In this document: in pieces, positions 27,268 to 35,095 of the stretch
Layout of the letters: every line of letters begins with the position of its first letter
Position numbering within the stretch: the stretch's first letter is position 1
Origin: Devosia sp. RR2S18
GTDB lineage: Bacteria > Pseudomonadota > Alphaproteobacteria > Rhizobiales > Devosiaceae
Length of the DNA stretch: 64,000 nucleotides
Reading direction: 5' to 3'
Assembly: GCF_030177755.1 (NCBI RefSeq)
Contig: NZ_CP126539.1
Coordinates: 3,186,001-3,250,000 of the forward strand
Notes under the pieces: generated by a model
The model's input: the letters and a program-made list of their open reading frames with translations, nothing else
What the model was told of the DNA's origin: nothing
The model's database searches: none
Program-made: the position numbers and the translations under genes

Positions 27268-28017
27268 TCAGTTGCCGGTCCCCAGCACCGCGACCTTATC
27301 GAGCTGAAGGCAGGCTGCGAGGGCGGCAACACAGTCCGGCCCGCTGCCCTGCTCCATGGTCCGAACCAGTTCCTCCCGCCCCAGCAGGCTCCGGGACCGA
27401 TAGGTCGATACATCGGCATTTTTTGCTTGCAGCGGCCGCGTCAATGCCAGCGCCAGCGTCAATTCGACAACGCCGGTGACCGAGCGCAGCAAGACGTTCT
27501 GCGAGCACTCGGCAATGGTGTGGTGGATTTCGAGGCAAGCCAGCCCGAACTGCTCCAGGTTTTCACCGGAGGCATCCATCTGGTGGTGCCAGTACTTTAT
27601 AATGCGCACGTGCTCAGCGGTGCGATGGCGAACCGCCAGTTCGCCTGCCTGGAGTTCGAGCGCCTCCCGGACCTCGAACAGACTACGGTAGAAGTGCGGG
27701 TCGGGCTTGGCCTCGTAGTGCCAGAACAGCACCTGGGGATCGAAGAAGTTCCAGCGCGCCCGTGGAGAGACCCGCGTGCCCACCTTCGGTCGCGCCTCCA
27801 CCAATCCCTTGGACTCTAAGGTTTTTAGCGCTTCGCGGAGCACGGTACGAGAGACGCCATAGGTCTCCATCATCGCCGCATCGCTCGGCAGCACGGAGCC
27901 GATGGCGAACTTGCCGGTGACGATCCCGTGCCCGATCTCATTGATAACAAAGGTATGAAAGTTGCGTGCAGCCGGCCGCCCGGACAGCGAGCGAATAAGG
28001 CTGCCTGCTTCGATCAT
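27268..28017 (-). CDS. FadR-type GntR transcriptional regulator
   Basis: The 249-residue protein has an N-terminal GntR winged helix (GSVLPSDAAMMETYGVSRTV, then LREALKTLESKGLVEARP) and a C-terminal FCD ligand domain (FYRSLFEVREALELQAGELA with metal-type histidines in EIHHTIAECS). It begins two bases after the stop of yjfF, so it is in the ytfQRT-yjfF transcript and probably controls that operon in response to a sugar or sugar acid. The effector is unknown. Confidence 0.87.
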   Translation of the reverse strand: MIEAGSLIRSLSGRPAARNFHTFVINEIGHGIVTGKFAIGSVLPSDAAMMETYGVSRTVLREALKTLESKGLVEARPKVGTRVSPRARWNFFDPQVLFWHYEAKPDPHFYRSLFEVREALELQAGELAVRHRTAEHVRIIKYWHHQMDASGENLEQFGLACLEIHHTIAECSQNVLLRSVTGVVELTLALALTRPLQAKNADVSTYRSRSLLGREELVRTMEQGSGPDCVAALAACLQLDKVAVLGTGN

Positions 28018-28019
28018 TC

Positions 28020-28997
28020 CTATGCCTTTTCGGGAGCCTTATCACTCGCCGAGGAAGCCGCAAATATGAGTCGCTGCAGAACGATGAACAAGAAGAGCAG
28101 GATGCCGATGACGATCTTGGTCCACCAGCTCGATAGGGTACCGTCGAAGATGATGTAGGTCTGGACGAGCCCGAGCAGCATGACCCCGATAAAGGTACCG
28201 AGCACAAAGCCATAGCCCCCAGTCAGCAGCGTGCCGCCGATCACCACTGCGCTGATCGCGTCGAGCTCCACACCAACCGCGGCGAGCGGGTAGCCCGCCG
28301 AGGTATAGAGCGAGAAGACAATACCGGCGAGTGCGGCAAGGACGCTGGAGAGCAGGTAGATCTGGATGGTGGTCTTGGCCACCGGCACACCCATTAGTTC
28401 AGCCGAGGCGGTGTTGCCGCCCAGCGCGTAGACATAAGAGCCGAAACGGGTCCGGTGCGCCAGAAGAGCTCCCAGGATGAAGACCGCGATCATCAGAAGG
28501 CCGATGAAGCTTAGCCGCCCGCCGCCCGGGAGGCGGATAATGAGGTCGGAGATCCAGTCATAGAACTCATGATCAATGCCGACCGAATCCTGGGTGATGA
28601 CCGAGGCGCCACCGCGCGCCAGGAACATGCCCGCCAAGGTGACAATAAAGGCAGGCACCTGCAGATAGTGGATGGCGAGCCCCATAGCGGCGCCAAAAAT
28701 TGCCGCCACGCCCAGTGCCAAGGCGAAAGCCACCAAGGGGTGCAGGCCAGCCCAGGAAATGAGCACGGCCACCAGCACGCCGGTGAAGCCGATAACCGCT
28801 CCGACCGAAAGATCGATGCCCCCCGAAATAATGACGAAAGTCATGCCGACAGCAGCGATGCCAAGAAATGCGTTGTCCGTCAGGAAATTGCCGAGCACGC
28901 GGGTCGAGAACATGTTGGGGAACTGCAGAACGCTCAGGCCATAGGCGATGATGAAGATGACCGCAGTGGCCGCGAGGGGACGAAGGCTCCGGTTCAT
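28020..28997 (-). CDS. yjfF: Sugar ABC transporter permease YjfF
   Basis: The 325-residue BPD_transp_2 permease has about eight to ten membrane segments and the RbsC-like core GAVIGFTGVLVAVLISW with ISGGIDLSVGA and GGTLLTGGYGFVLGTFIGV. YjfF is the second permease of the galactofuranose importer. It overlaps ytfT by four bases (ATGA) and is followed two bases later by the regulator. Sugar specificity comes from ytfQ similarity. Confidence 0.88.
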   Translation of the reverse strand: MNRSLRPLAATAVIFIIAYGLSVLQFPNMFSTRVLGNFLTDNAFLGIAAVGMTFVIISGGIDLSVGAVIGFTGVLVAVLISWAGLHPLVAFALALGVAAIFGAAMGLAIHYLQVPAFIVTLAGMFLARGGASVITQDSVGIDHEFYDWISDLIIRLPGGGRLSFIGLLMIAVFILGALLAHRTRFGSYVYALGGNTASAELMGVPVAKTTIQIYLLSSVLAALAGIVFSLYTSAGYPLAAVGVELDAISAVVIGGTLLTGGYGFVLGTFIGVMLLGLVQTYIIFDGTLSSWWTKIVIGILLFLFIVLQRLIFAASSASDKAPEKA

Positions 28998-30007
28998 CGC
29001 TGCACCGCTTTTCTGGTGGTCGCCACGGGCTTGGGCCGGTTCGGCACGAGGCGGGTGGCAAAGGGAGACTGGACCAGCAGGATGAGGATGATCATGCCGG
29101 CCTTGACGATCAGGTTGAACTCGGGCCGGAAGCCCGAAACCAGAATGCCCGTATTCATCGCCTGAATGATCAGGGCGCCGACCACGGCCATGGGCACCGA
29201 GAACCGCCCGCCCAGTAGCGAGGTTCCGCCGATCACGACGGCCAGAATGGCGTCCAGTTCAAGCCAGAGACCGGCATTATTGGCGTCAGCGCCGCGAATG
29301 TCGCCGGCAACGATGATGCCGGCCACGGCGGCACAGAACCCGCTCAGCCCATAGACCAGGAACAGCAGCATGCGGCTGCGAATACCGGCGAGACTGGCCG
29401 CGGCGCGGTTGACGCCCACAGCCTCGATGAAGAGGCCGACGGCGGTTCGGCGGACGAACAAGGTCACCAGCACCATCAGCGCTATCGCAATCACTGCTGC
29501 CATGGGCAGGCCCAGGAAGGAACCCGTGCCGATGAAGACCAGCAGCGGATCGTTGAAGGTGACGATGGAACCTTCAGTGATGAGCTGGGCAATGCCCCGC
29601 CCCGCCACCATCAGCACCAGCGTGGCGACGATCGGCTGAATATCGAGCACGGCGACTAGGAAGCCATTCCAAAGCCCGCAAAGAACCCCAACGGACAGAG
29701 CGGCCAACACGGCTATGGGCGCGGGGTAGCCTGACACCACCAGGGTCGCGGCTACGGCTCCCGATACCGCCATCACTGCGCCAACCGACAGGTCGACGCC
29801 TTTGGTCGCGATGACGCCGGTCATGCCAATGGCAAGGATGGCAACGGGAGCGCCGCGATTGATGACGTCGATCACGCTGCCAAAAAACCGTCCGTCCTGC
29901 CAGGTGACTTGAAAGAAGTTAGGGAATAGCAGCCAGTTGATGAGCAGTACGCCCAGCAGTGCCAGAAACTGCGGGCTTGTGAAAAAGGAAAGCGCCCGGC
30001 GCATCAT
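28994..30007 (-). CDS. ytfT: Sugar ABC transporter permease YtfT
   Basis: The 337-residue permease of the RbsC type has IATKGVDLSVGAVMAVSGAV near residue 70 and LDAILAVVIGGTSLLGGRFS near residue 260. It is the first of two distinct permeases in the cluster, as in the E. coli ytfQRT-yjfF set. It overlaps ytfR at ATGA and yjfF at ATGA, so all are translationally coupled. Confidence 0.88.
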   Translation of the reverse strand: MMRRALSFFTSPQFLALLGVLLINWLLFPNFFQVTWQDGRFFGSVIDVINRGAPVAILAIGMTGVIATKGVDLSVGAVMAVSGAVAATLVVSGYPAPIAVLAALSVGVLCGLWNGFLVAVLDIQPIVATLVLMVAGRGIAQLITEGSIVTFNDPLLVFIGTGSFLGLPMAAVIAIALMVLVTLFVRRTAVGLFIEAVGVNRAAASLAGIRSRMLLFLVYGLSGFCAAVAGIIVAGDIRGADANNAGLWLELDAILAVVIGGTSLLGGRFSVPMAVVGALIIQAMNTGILVSGFRPEFNLIVKAGMIILILLVQSPFATRLVPNRPKPVATTRKAVQR

Positions 30008-31536
30008 GCCACCGCCTCTTCGTGATGGTTGGCGATGGCCTGCACAATCACTCCTGGGTTGATGTTCTCGCCATGCAGTTCGGCTACGAGTTCGCGGTCG
30101 CGCATGACGACAATGCGAGAGCTGTAGGCGACCACTTCATCCAGTTCAGAAGAGATCACGACCAGCGCCAGTCCCTCGTCGCGCAGTCGGTTGATGGTGC
30201 GCACGATCTCGGCGTGAGCGCCCACATCGATACCGCGCGTAGGCTCATCGAGGATCAGGAAGGTCGGATCGGTTGCCAACCAGCGCGAGAGAATGACTTT
30301 TTGCTGATTGCCGCCTGATAGCAGCTTGACCGGCATGTCGAGCGAAGCCGCCCTGATATCGAGGGCCTCGCCGAATTTGCCGGCGATCTCCATCTGCTCG
30401 TCCCGGTTGAGGGCGCGGAACCAGCCTAGTTTACCCTGAAGGGCGATGATGATGTTCTCGCGAACCGAGAGGTCGCCCAGGATGCCCTCCGCCTTGCGAT
30501 CTTCGGGGCAAAAGCCGAAGCCATGGGCGATGGCGTCAGTGGGGCTATTGATGCTCACCGTCTGGCCGGACACCTTCACCGTCCCGGAATCGGCAGTATC
30601 CGCGCCGAACATGATGCGCGCCATTTCAGTACGACCGGAGCCGAGCAGCCCCGCCACCCCGATGACCTCGCCCTTGTGAATGGTGAGATTGAACGGCCGC
30701 ACACTCCGTTTGCGTCCATAATCGGTGAACTCAAGCAGCACTTCGCCTTCGGGGCGGTTCTGATCGAGATTGGTCGCGCCTGAAAAGGCGATGTCCTTGC
30801 CCAGCATCAGCCGAACCACGTCGCCACGGTTGAGACTGTCGAGTGACCGCGTTTCAATCAACCGGCCGTTGCGGAGCACGGTTACCCGGTCGGCAATAGC
30901 AAAAACCTGGTCGAGGAAATGGGTGATGAAGACAATGGCGAGGCCCGATTGCTTCAGCCCCGCGATCACCTCAAAAAGGCGTTCGACCTCGTTGCGATCA
31001 AGGCTGGCGGTTGGTTCATCCAGGATCAACACTTTGCCCGAGAGGGCTACCGCGCGCGCTATCGCAACGATCTGCTGCACGGCCACCGAGTGTGCCCCAA
31101 GTTCGCTGCCTGGATCAATGTCGAGATCATAGCGAGCAAGCATCTCGCGCGCCTCACGCTCCATGCGGCGCCGATCGACCAAGCCGAAACGGGTGGGTTG
31201 ATGACCAAGAAAAAGGTTCTCCGCCACCGTACGGTTGGGCAGCAGATTGACCTCCTGATAAACGGTCCCGATGCCATAGGTCTGGGCGTGCTGGGGATTG
31301 TCGAGCGTCACCTGGACGCCATCGACATAGACGCCGCCGCCATCGGGCTGATAGGCGCCCGTCAGCACCTTGATGAGCGTCGACTTGCCCGCGCCATTCT
31401 CGCCCAGGAGAGCATGGACTTCACCGGGCCGGAGCCCGAAATCGACCTGATCGAGCGCAACATGGGCACCAAAGATCTTGGTCACGCCACGTGCCTCGAG
31501 TGCGAAACCGCTCTCGTCCACTCTCGCCTCCCCCAT
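30004..31536 (-). CDS. ytfR: Sugar ABC transporter ATP-binding protein YtfR
   Basis: The 510-residue protein holds two tandem ABC cassettes. The first has Walker A LLGENGAGKST near 43-53 and LILDEPTASLDRNE. The second has a degenerate P-loop (GLLGSGRTEMARI), signature LSGGNQQKVILSRWL and LILDEPTRGIDVGAHAEI, as in RbsA/XylG/YtfR. It energises YtfT-YjfF. The start ATG 31536 leaves a 71-base gap after ytfQ. Confidence 0.9.
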   Translation of the reverse strand: MGEARVDESGFALEARGVTKIFGAHVALDQVDFGLRPGEVHALLGENGAGKSTLIKVLTGAYQPDGGGVYVDGVQVTLDNPQHAQTYGIGTVYQEVNLLPNRTVAENLFLGHQPTRFGLVDRRRMEREAREMLARYDLDIDPGSELGAHSVAVQQIVAIARAVALSGKVLILDEPTASLDRNEVERLFEVIAGLKQSGLAIVFITHFLDQVFAIADRVTVLRNGRLIETRSLDSLNRGDVVRLMLGKDIAFSGATNLDQNRPEGEVLLEFTDYGRKRSVRPFNLTIHKGEVIGVAGLLGSGRTEMARIMFGADTADSGTVKVSGQTVSINSPTDAIAHGFGFCPEDRKAEGILGDLSVRENIIIALQGKLGWFRALNRDEQMEIAGKFGEALDIRAASLDMPVKLLSGGNQQKVILSRWLATDPTFLILDEPTRGIDVGAHAEIVRTINRLRDEGLALVVISSELDEVVAYSSRIVVMRDRELVAELHGENINPGVIVQAIANHHEEAVA

Positions 31537-31607
31537 TCGCGCGGCCTTTTGCGGCTCTTCGCGACGTTCCCGCCGGCCGGAGCCGACGGGGTTGCACCAA
31601 ATAGGTT

Positions 31608-32579
31608 TTAGTAGCCCAGATCCTTGCGGCGATCATATTCGCCCTGCGGATCGTCCTCAGCCGTATAGAGCTTGGACTCGGTGATGATGAACTTCTCAGG
31701 TTCGGTACCATCGGCCATGTACGCAGCAAGCGCGTCGAATGCGGGGCCAGCCATGTTCGGCGTCAGCTCGACCGTGGCGTTAGCTTCACCTGCGGCGATG
31801 GCCGAGAAGATGTCCGGAACCGCGTCGATCGAGACCACCTTGATGTCCTCGCCCGGCTGCAACCCAGCATCTTTGATCGCCTGGATGGCGCCAACGGCCA
31901 TGTCATCGTTATGGGCATAGAGGGCGCAGATATCGGCTCCGCCGTTCTCGGCCTTAAGGAAGCCTTCCATCACTTCCTTGCCCTTGGCCCGGGTGAAATC
32001 ACCCGTCTGGCTGCGCACGATGGTAATGTTGTCGTGGCCAGCGATGGCTTCTTCGAAGCCCGCCTTGCGGTTGATAGCCGGAGTCGAACCGACTGTACCC
32101 TGGAGTTCGACGACGCGGCACTCGTCGTCACCGACGTTATCGACTAGCCATTCGCCCGCCACTCGACCTTCCTCGACTTGGTCAGAAGCCACCGAGGTGA
32201 GGTAGAGGTCTTCCGGTGCATCGACGCCGCGATCAAGCAGCACCACCGGAATTTCGGCTTCCTGCGCCTCGGTCAAAACGTCTTCCCAGCCGGTGGCGAC
32301 CACCGGAGCCACGAGGATGCCGTCGACGCCTTGGGCGATGAAGCCGCGGATGGCCTTGATCTGGTTTTCTTGTTTCTGCTGGGCGTCGGCGAACCGCAGA
32401 TCGACGCCGCGCGCCTCCGCCTCCTGGCGGGTCACTGCCGTTTCGGCAGCGCGCCAGCCGGACTCCGAGCCGATCTGCGAAAAGCCGATGACCTTGCCCT
32501 CGAGCGACTGCGCGAAGACTGCGGAAGACAAGGCGGTAGCGAGGCCCGCCGCGACGGCGAGCGTTTTAACGATGTTCAT
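31608..32579 (-). CDS. ytfQ: Galactofuranose-type sugar-binding protein YtfQ
   Basis: The 323-residue periplasmic binding protein has signal peptide MNIVKTLAVAAGLATALSSA with a cut after FAQ. The mature part, KVIGFSQIGSESGWRAAET, then QQKQENQIKAIRGFIAQGVD and VELTPNMAGPAFDALAAY, follows E. coli YtfQ closely from memory, including the LYxxEDxP tail and final GY. E. coli YtfQ binds galactofuranose. It is first in the operon and is probably the most highly expressed member. Confidence 0.9.
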   Translation of the reverse strand: MNIVKTLAVAAGLATALSSAVFAQSLEGKVIGFSQIGSESGWRAAETAVTRQEAEARGVDLRFADAQQKQENQIKAIRGFIAQGVDGILVAPVVATGWEDVLTEAQEAEIPVVLLDRGVDAPEDLYLTSVASDQVEEGRVAGEWLVDNVGDDECRVVELQGTVGSTPAINRKAGFEEAIAGHDNITIVRSQTGDFTRAKGKEVMEGFLKAENGGADICALYAHNDDMAVGAIQAIKDAGLQPGEDIKVVSIDAVPDIFSAIAAGEANATVELTPNMAGPAFDALAAYMADGTEPEKFIITESKLYTAEDDPQGEYDRRKDLGY

Positions 32580-32640
32580 GATGTTCCTCCCGTTAGCCGG
32601 TGCGACGTGTTCATCTGCACCGATAAGCAGACGCTAGCAA

Positions 32641-32660
32641 AAGTACTATTATATGTAAAG
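32641..32660 (-). promoter_or_regulatory. Candidate ytfQ promoter -10 with overlapping GntR-type half-sites
   Basis: On the minus strand a perfect TATAAT (32653 to 32648) lies about 70 bases before the ytfQ ATG. It is framed by TAC at 32644-32646 and GTA at 32655-32657, a loose FadR-family style arrangement. No clear -35 is seen. The FadR-type regulator encoded in the operon could repress here. Confidence 0.45.
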
Positions 32661-32753
32661 CGCATGAATGGGCAGGCGCCCACTCTCCGAACTTCCTCGT
32701 ACTCCTGCGGCTGCCTGGACGCAGCCCGCAGTTGCAAAAGCGATTCGGCTGCG

Positions 32754-32768
32754 TTAATCTGTTGTTAA
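32754..32768. promoter_or_regulatory. CtrA-type site TTAA-N7-TTAA
   Basis: TTAA at 32754-32757 and at 32765-32768 are separated by exactly seven bases, the full consensus for the alphaproteobacterial cell-cycle regulator CtrA. It lies in the 385-base gap between ytfQ (minus) and the outer-membrane protein gene (plus), 196 bases before the latter's start, so the target is not certain. Confidence 0.55.
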
Positions 32769-32964
32769 CGGGCTCTTCAGCACAGCCCCGTTATGGCCCG
32801 GTCGGACTGCACTCCCAGCCGGGCCATGATCTTGTCCGGCTTCAAAAACAGTGTCCATGATGCAACACCAACGCGTTCAACAGCGCAGCGGGACGCCAGC
32901 GGCATTGTGGAAGGGCGTTTCCGGGCGTAGCTTAGGCCTACGCAAATCAATGCAGAGGTCTTTC

Positions 32965-33513
32965 ATGTTCATTCGTTCACTGCTGCTCGGCGCTTCGTTC
33001 GCCGTTGTTGGTTCCGTTGCCGCTCAGGCCGCTGACCTGATCATCCCGACCACCCCAATGCCGATCTATGAAGAAGCCGGCTTCAGCTGGGATGGCATGT
33101 ATGCCGGTATCCGCGCTGGCGGTATCTTCAACGACGGTGACGACACTGATGGCGTCATCGGCGGCGTTGTCGGCGTGAACTTCATGGCTGTCGACGCCTT
33201 CGTGGTCGGCGCTGAAGTTTCGGGCGACTACGTCTGGACCGACGGCGAGGAAGATTACGGTCAGTTCCTGGCCAGCCTGCGTGCCGGTGCCGTTGTTACG
33301 GACGCAGCCCTGATCTACGCAATCGGTGGTGTTGGCGTTAACGTCGCTGACGGCGATAGCGATGCTATCTACCAGCTTGGTGGTGGCGTTGAGTTCCTCG
33401 TCACCGAGAACGTCTCGGTTCGCGGTGAAGTTGTTGGTCTCGGCACCTTTGACGATGGCGATGACTTCTTCGAAGGCACCAAGGCCACCGTCGGCGTTTC
33501 CTACCACTTCTAA
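32965..33513 (+). CDS. Outer-membrane beta-barrel protein (Omp25/OmpW-like porin family type)
   Basis: The 182-residue protein has signal peptide MFIRSLLLGASFAVVGSVAA with AQA cut near residue 22. The mature part has alternating aromatic/glycine barrel strands and starts FSWDGMYAGIRAGGIFND, like the FxWxGxYxG opening of rhizobial Omp25/RopB-type proteins. It ends with the aromatic VGVSYHF required for barrel assembly. It is very acidic (GDDTDG, DGDSDA, FDDGDDFFEG). ATG 32965 follows AGAGGT; the 38-residue upstream extension lacks sense as a signal peptide. A strong terminator follows. Confidence 0.8.
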   Translation: MFIRSLLLGASFAVVGSVAAQAADLIIPTTPMPIYEEAGFSWDGMYAGIRAGGIFNDGDDTDGVIGGVVGVNFMAVDAFVVGAEVSGDYVWTDGEEDYGQFLASLRAGAVVTDAALIYAIGGVGVNVADGDSDAIYQLGGGVEFLVTENVSVRGEVVGLGTFDDGDDFFEGTKATVGVSYHF

Positions 33514-33545
33514 GATCCTGCTGGCTTAGCCAGCACTCAGATCGG

Positions 33546-33580
33546 AACGGCGGCCAACTTGTTGGCCGCCGTTTTTGTTT
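33546..33580 (+). terminator. Rho-independent terminator after the outer-membrane protein gene
   Basis: A perfect 13-bp stem (AACGGCGGCCAAC against GTTGGCCGCCGTT) with a two-base centre at 33546-33573 leads into TTTGTTT. It lies 32 bases after the stop codon. Confidence 0.9.
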
Positions 33581-33608
33581 GCGCTGGACCCTCAGCTCAC
33601 CGGCCATA

Positions 33609-33644
33609 CGAAACCTGTCGAAACCAATACGAAACTGAACGAAA
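33609..33644 (+). repeat. Four phased CGAAA direct repeats
   Basis: CGAAA begins at 33609, 33619, 33630 and 33640, intervals of 10, 11 and 10 bases, so all copies face the same side of the helix. The array sits between the terminator of the outer-membrane gene and the DUF1127 operon, about 85 bases before its start. This layout is typical of response-regulator or activator binding sites, but I do not recognise the factor. Confidence 0.6.
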
Positions 33645-33727
33645 TCTTGTTTGCTCCCCCCTAAACAGGTGGGGCCACCCCGCTCGGCAGTAGTTAAACC
33701 GCCGGCTCCAAACAAATGGAGACCGAA

Positions 33728-33901
33728 ATGTTTAGAGCTTTTGACCATTGGCGCGAGCGACAGCGAAACCGCGCCACCTACCACCAGCTATCCCGCTTGA
33801 GCGACACACTGCTTTCCGATGTGGGGCTGACCCGTAGTGAACTCGAGGATCTGCGGCTCGGGCGCGGACCTGCGGGTCACCGCGAGGTGTTAGGCTCATG
33901 A
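33728..33901 (+). CDS. DUF1127 (YjiS-like) small protein
   Basis: The 57-residue protein has the YjiS/DUF1127 core: RRERQR-like basic helix (WRERQRNRATYHQLSRLSD) then LLSDVGLTRSELEDL. ATG 33728 has GGAG seven bases before it; an ATG four codons earlier overlaps that site. Small DUF1127 proteins in alphaproteobacteria affect RNA turnover and phosphate or stress physiology in some species. It overlaps the next gene by four bases (ATGA). Confidence 0.85.
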   Translation: MFRAFDHWRERQRNRATYHQLSRLSDTLLSDVGLTRSELEDLRLGRGPAGHREVLGS

Positions 33902-34161
33902 GCGCTTCCGCCAATATGAGTCGGAGCCCCCTGCCGCCGCACGCCCAGCCCGATCCACTCCTCCTTTGGACAATCGACAAGCTGGAACAGTCCCTGGTGG
34001 TGCTGCGAACCAGCCGCGAGGAAGATGTACTCCTGCGCACCAAGATCGAGGAAGCCATCGAGATTGGCTATGAAGTGGCCTACTCCCGAGCTGCCGCGAG
34101 CCGCCCTGCGGGCAAGATCTTCCAGTTCGCGCCACAGGCTGCGCGCGCGGGCGGGTCGTGA
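33898..34161 (+). CDS. Hypothetical 87-residue protein in the DUF1127 operon
   Basis: The frame starts with ATG overlapping the DUF1127 stop. The product has a proline-rich N-terminus and one helical core, LLLWTIDKLEQSLVVLRTSR then DEVLLRTKIEEAIEIGYEVA-like text (EEDVLLRTKIEEAIEIGYEV), predicted soluble and all-helical. I do not recognise the family. The overlap argues that it is a real, co-translated gene. Confidence 0.7.
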   Translation: MSASANMSRSPLPPHAQPDPLLLWTIDKLEQSLVVLRTSREEDVLLRTKIEEAIEIGYEVAYSRAAASRPAGKIFQFAPQAARAGGS

Positions 34162-34183
34162 ACAGGCACTAGGCACATCAGTT

Positions 34184-34369
34184 ATGTACTTCATCCTTAC
34201 CCGCCGCGGCAAACGCCGCCTGGCGAACGCCTGCACCGGAACCCTGCTTGCGGTGTCGGGCGTCGTCCTCCTCCTCCCCAAGGAGATAGGGCCCCCGGCG
34301 ATCATGTCCGCAATATTTCCTGTTGACCTGCAAATGTCGGCCGGATTTGACACCTCCGCCGCCCGGTAG
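34184..34369 (+). CDS. Small basic single-span membrane protein, possible third member of the small-peptide group
   Basis: The 61-residue frame starts at ATG 34184, 22 bases after the previous gene. The order is a basic head (LTRRGKRRLANA), one hydrophobic segment (GTLLAVSGVVLLLP) ending in proline, then a polar tail. This resembles the small peptides at 17118 and 47070, although the tail lacks their LDL-G and PLVT blocks. The stop codon lies inside the loop of a 10-bp hairpin. The function is unknown. Confidence 0.55.
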   Translation: MYFILTRRGKRRLANACTGTLLAVSGVVLLLPKEIGPPAIMSAIFPVDLQMSAGFDTSAAR

Positions 34370-34380
34370 CCCGGGCGGCG
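34357..34380 (+). terminator. Hairpin overlapping the stop codon of the small membrane protein
   Basis: A perfect 10-bp stem, CGCCGCCCGG against CCGGGCGGCG, has the tetraloop TAGC, whose TAG is the stop codon at 34367-34369. Only a short pyrimidine tract (CCTCTTC) follows, so termination may be weak. Confidence 0.5.
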
Positions 34381-34525
34381 CCTCTTCAAGCCTCTCCCTA
34401 CGTATATGTAGGCGCCCGAAGAGCGACAAATTCTAGTGCAGTCTTGCCTGCGCTATACTATTCTCCCGCACCTGTAACCTTGAGACCTTGGCATTGCCCA
34501 AGACGAGCTCGGATCGAGGTGTGTT

Positions 34526-35095
34526 GTGTTGCCCAAGCAAGTCTTACGGTTGCCTCCTGCTGACGCTGACATGTGGTGGAGAAGCTCACGGCAACTGGTG
34601 CTGAGTTTAGCGGCTGTCCTGCTGAGCTTGCTCGCTGTTCCCGCTCTCGCTTTGGAGGTCCTGCCAAGGCCCGAAGGCAAGGTGATCCTCACCATCAGTG
34701 GGAATATCGCCATCACGAACTCGCCGCGCGGCGCCGAGTTCGACCGGCAGATGCTGCAATCGCTGGGACTGAGCACGATCAGCACCACCACGACCTGGAC
34801 CGATGGTGTTCAGCTTTTCGAGGGCGTCCTCGTTCGCAAGGTGCTGGAGCGCGTCGGAGCCAAGGGCACTCAAGCGGTGGCTACGGCCCTCAACGATTTC
34901 GTTGCCCCTGTTCCCCTCGAGGAGGTGCAACAATACGACGTGCTGCTCGCCATGAACATGAATGGCAAGGAAATGCAGGTCAGCGATTGGGGGCCCCTCT
35001 GGATCGTCTACCCGCGCGATAACCATCCCGAACTGCAGGATGCCCGTTTCAATGAGCGTTGGGTCTGGCAGTTGCGGGAGTTGCGCATCGAATGA
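34526..35095 (+). CDS. Periplasmic protein with molybdopterin-oxidoreductase-like fold, no cysteine
   Basis: The 189-residue protein has a Sec signal (QLVLSLAAVLLSLLAVPALA). A single domain resembles the oxidoreductase molybdopterin-binding (SUOX/YedY) domain: GKVILTISGNIAITNSPRGA, TTTTWTDGVQLFEGVLVRKV, YDVLLAMNMNGKEM and GPLWIVYPRD. The cysteine that binds molybdenum in true enzymes is absent; the whole protein has none, so it is probably a sensor or ligand-binding relic. GTG 34526 follows GAGG; ATG 34571 is an alternative with a more typical signal length. Its stop overlaps the histidine kinase start (ATGA), which strongly links it to that kinase. Confidence 0.72.
   Translation: MLPKQVLRLPPADADMWWRSSRQLVLSLAAVLLSLLAVPALALEVLPRPEGKVILTISGNIAITNSPRGAEFDRQMLQSLGLSTISTTTTWTDGVQLFEGVLVRKVLERVGAKGTQAVATALNDFVAPVPLEEVQQYDVLLAMNMNGKEMQVSDWGPLWIVYPRDNHPELQDARFNERWVWQLRELRIE

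Larger units (their letters stand above)
32580..32964. other. Divergent intergenic region ytfQ / outer-membrane protein
   Basis: This 385-base non-coding stretch holds the ytfQ promoter candidate, a CtrA-type site and a perfect 9-bp inverted repeat (ATGGCCCGG at 32793-32801 against CCGGGCCAT at 32819-32827) that could fold as a leader hairpin of the outer-membrane protein mRNA. No further open frame with a ribosome-binding site is seen. Confidence 0.5.
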
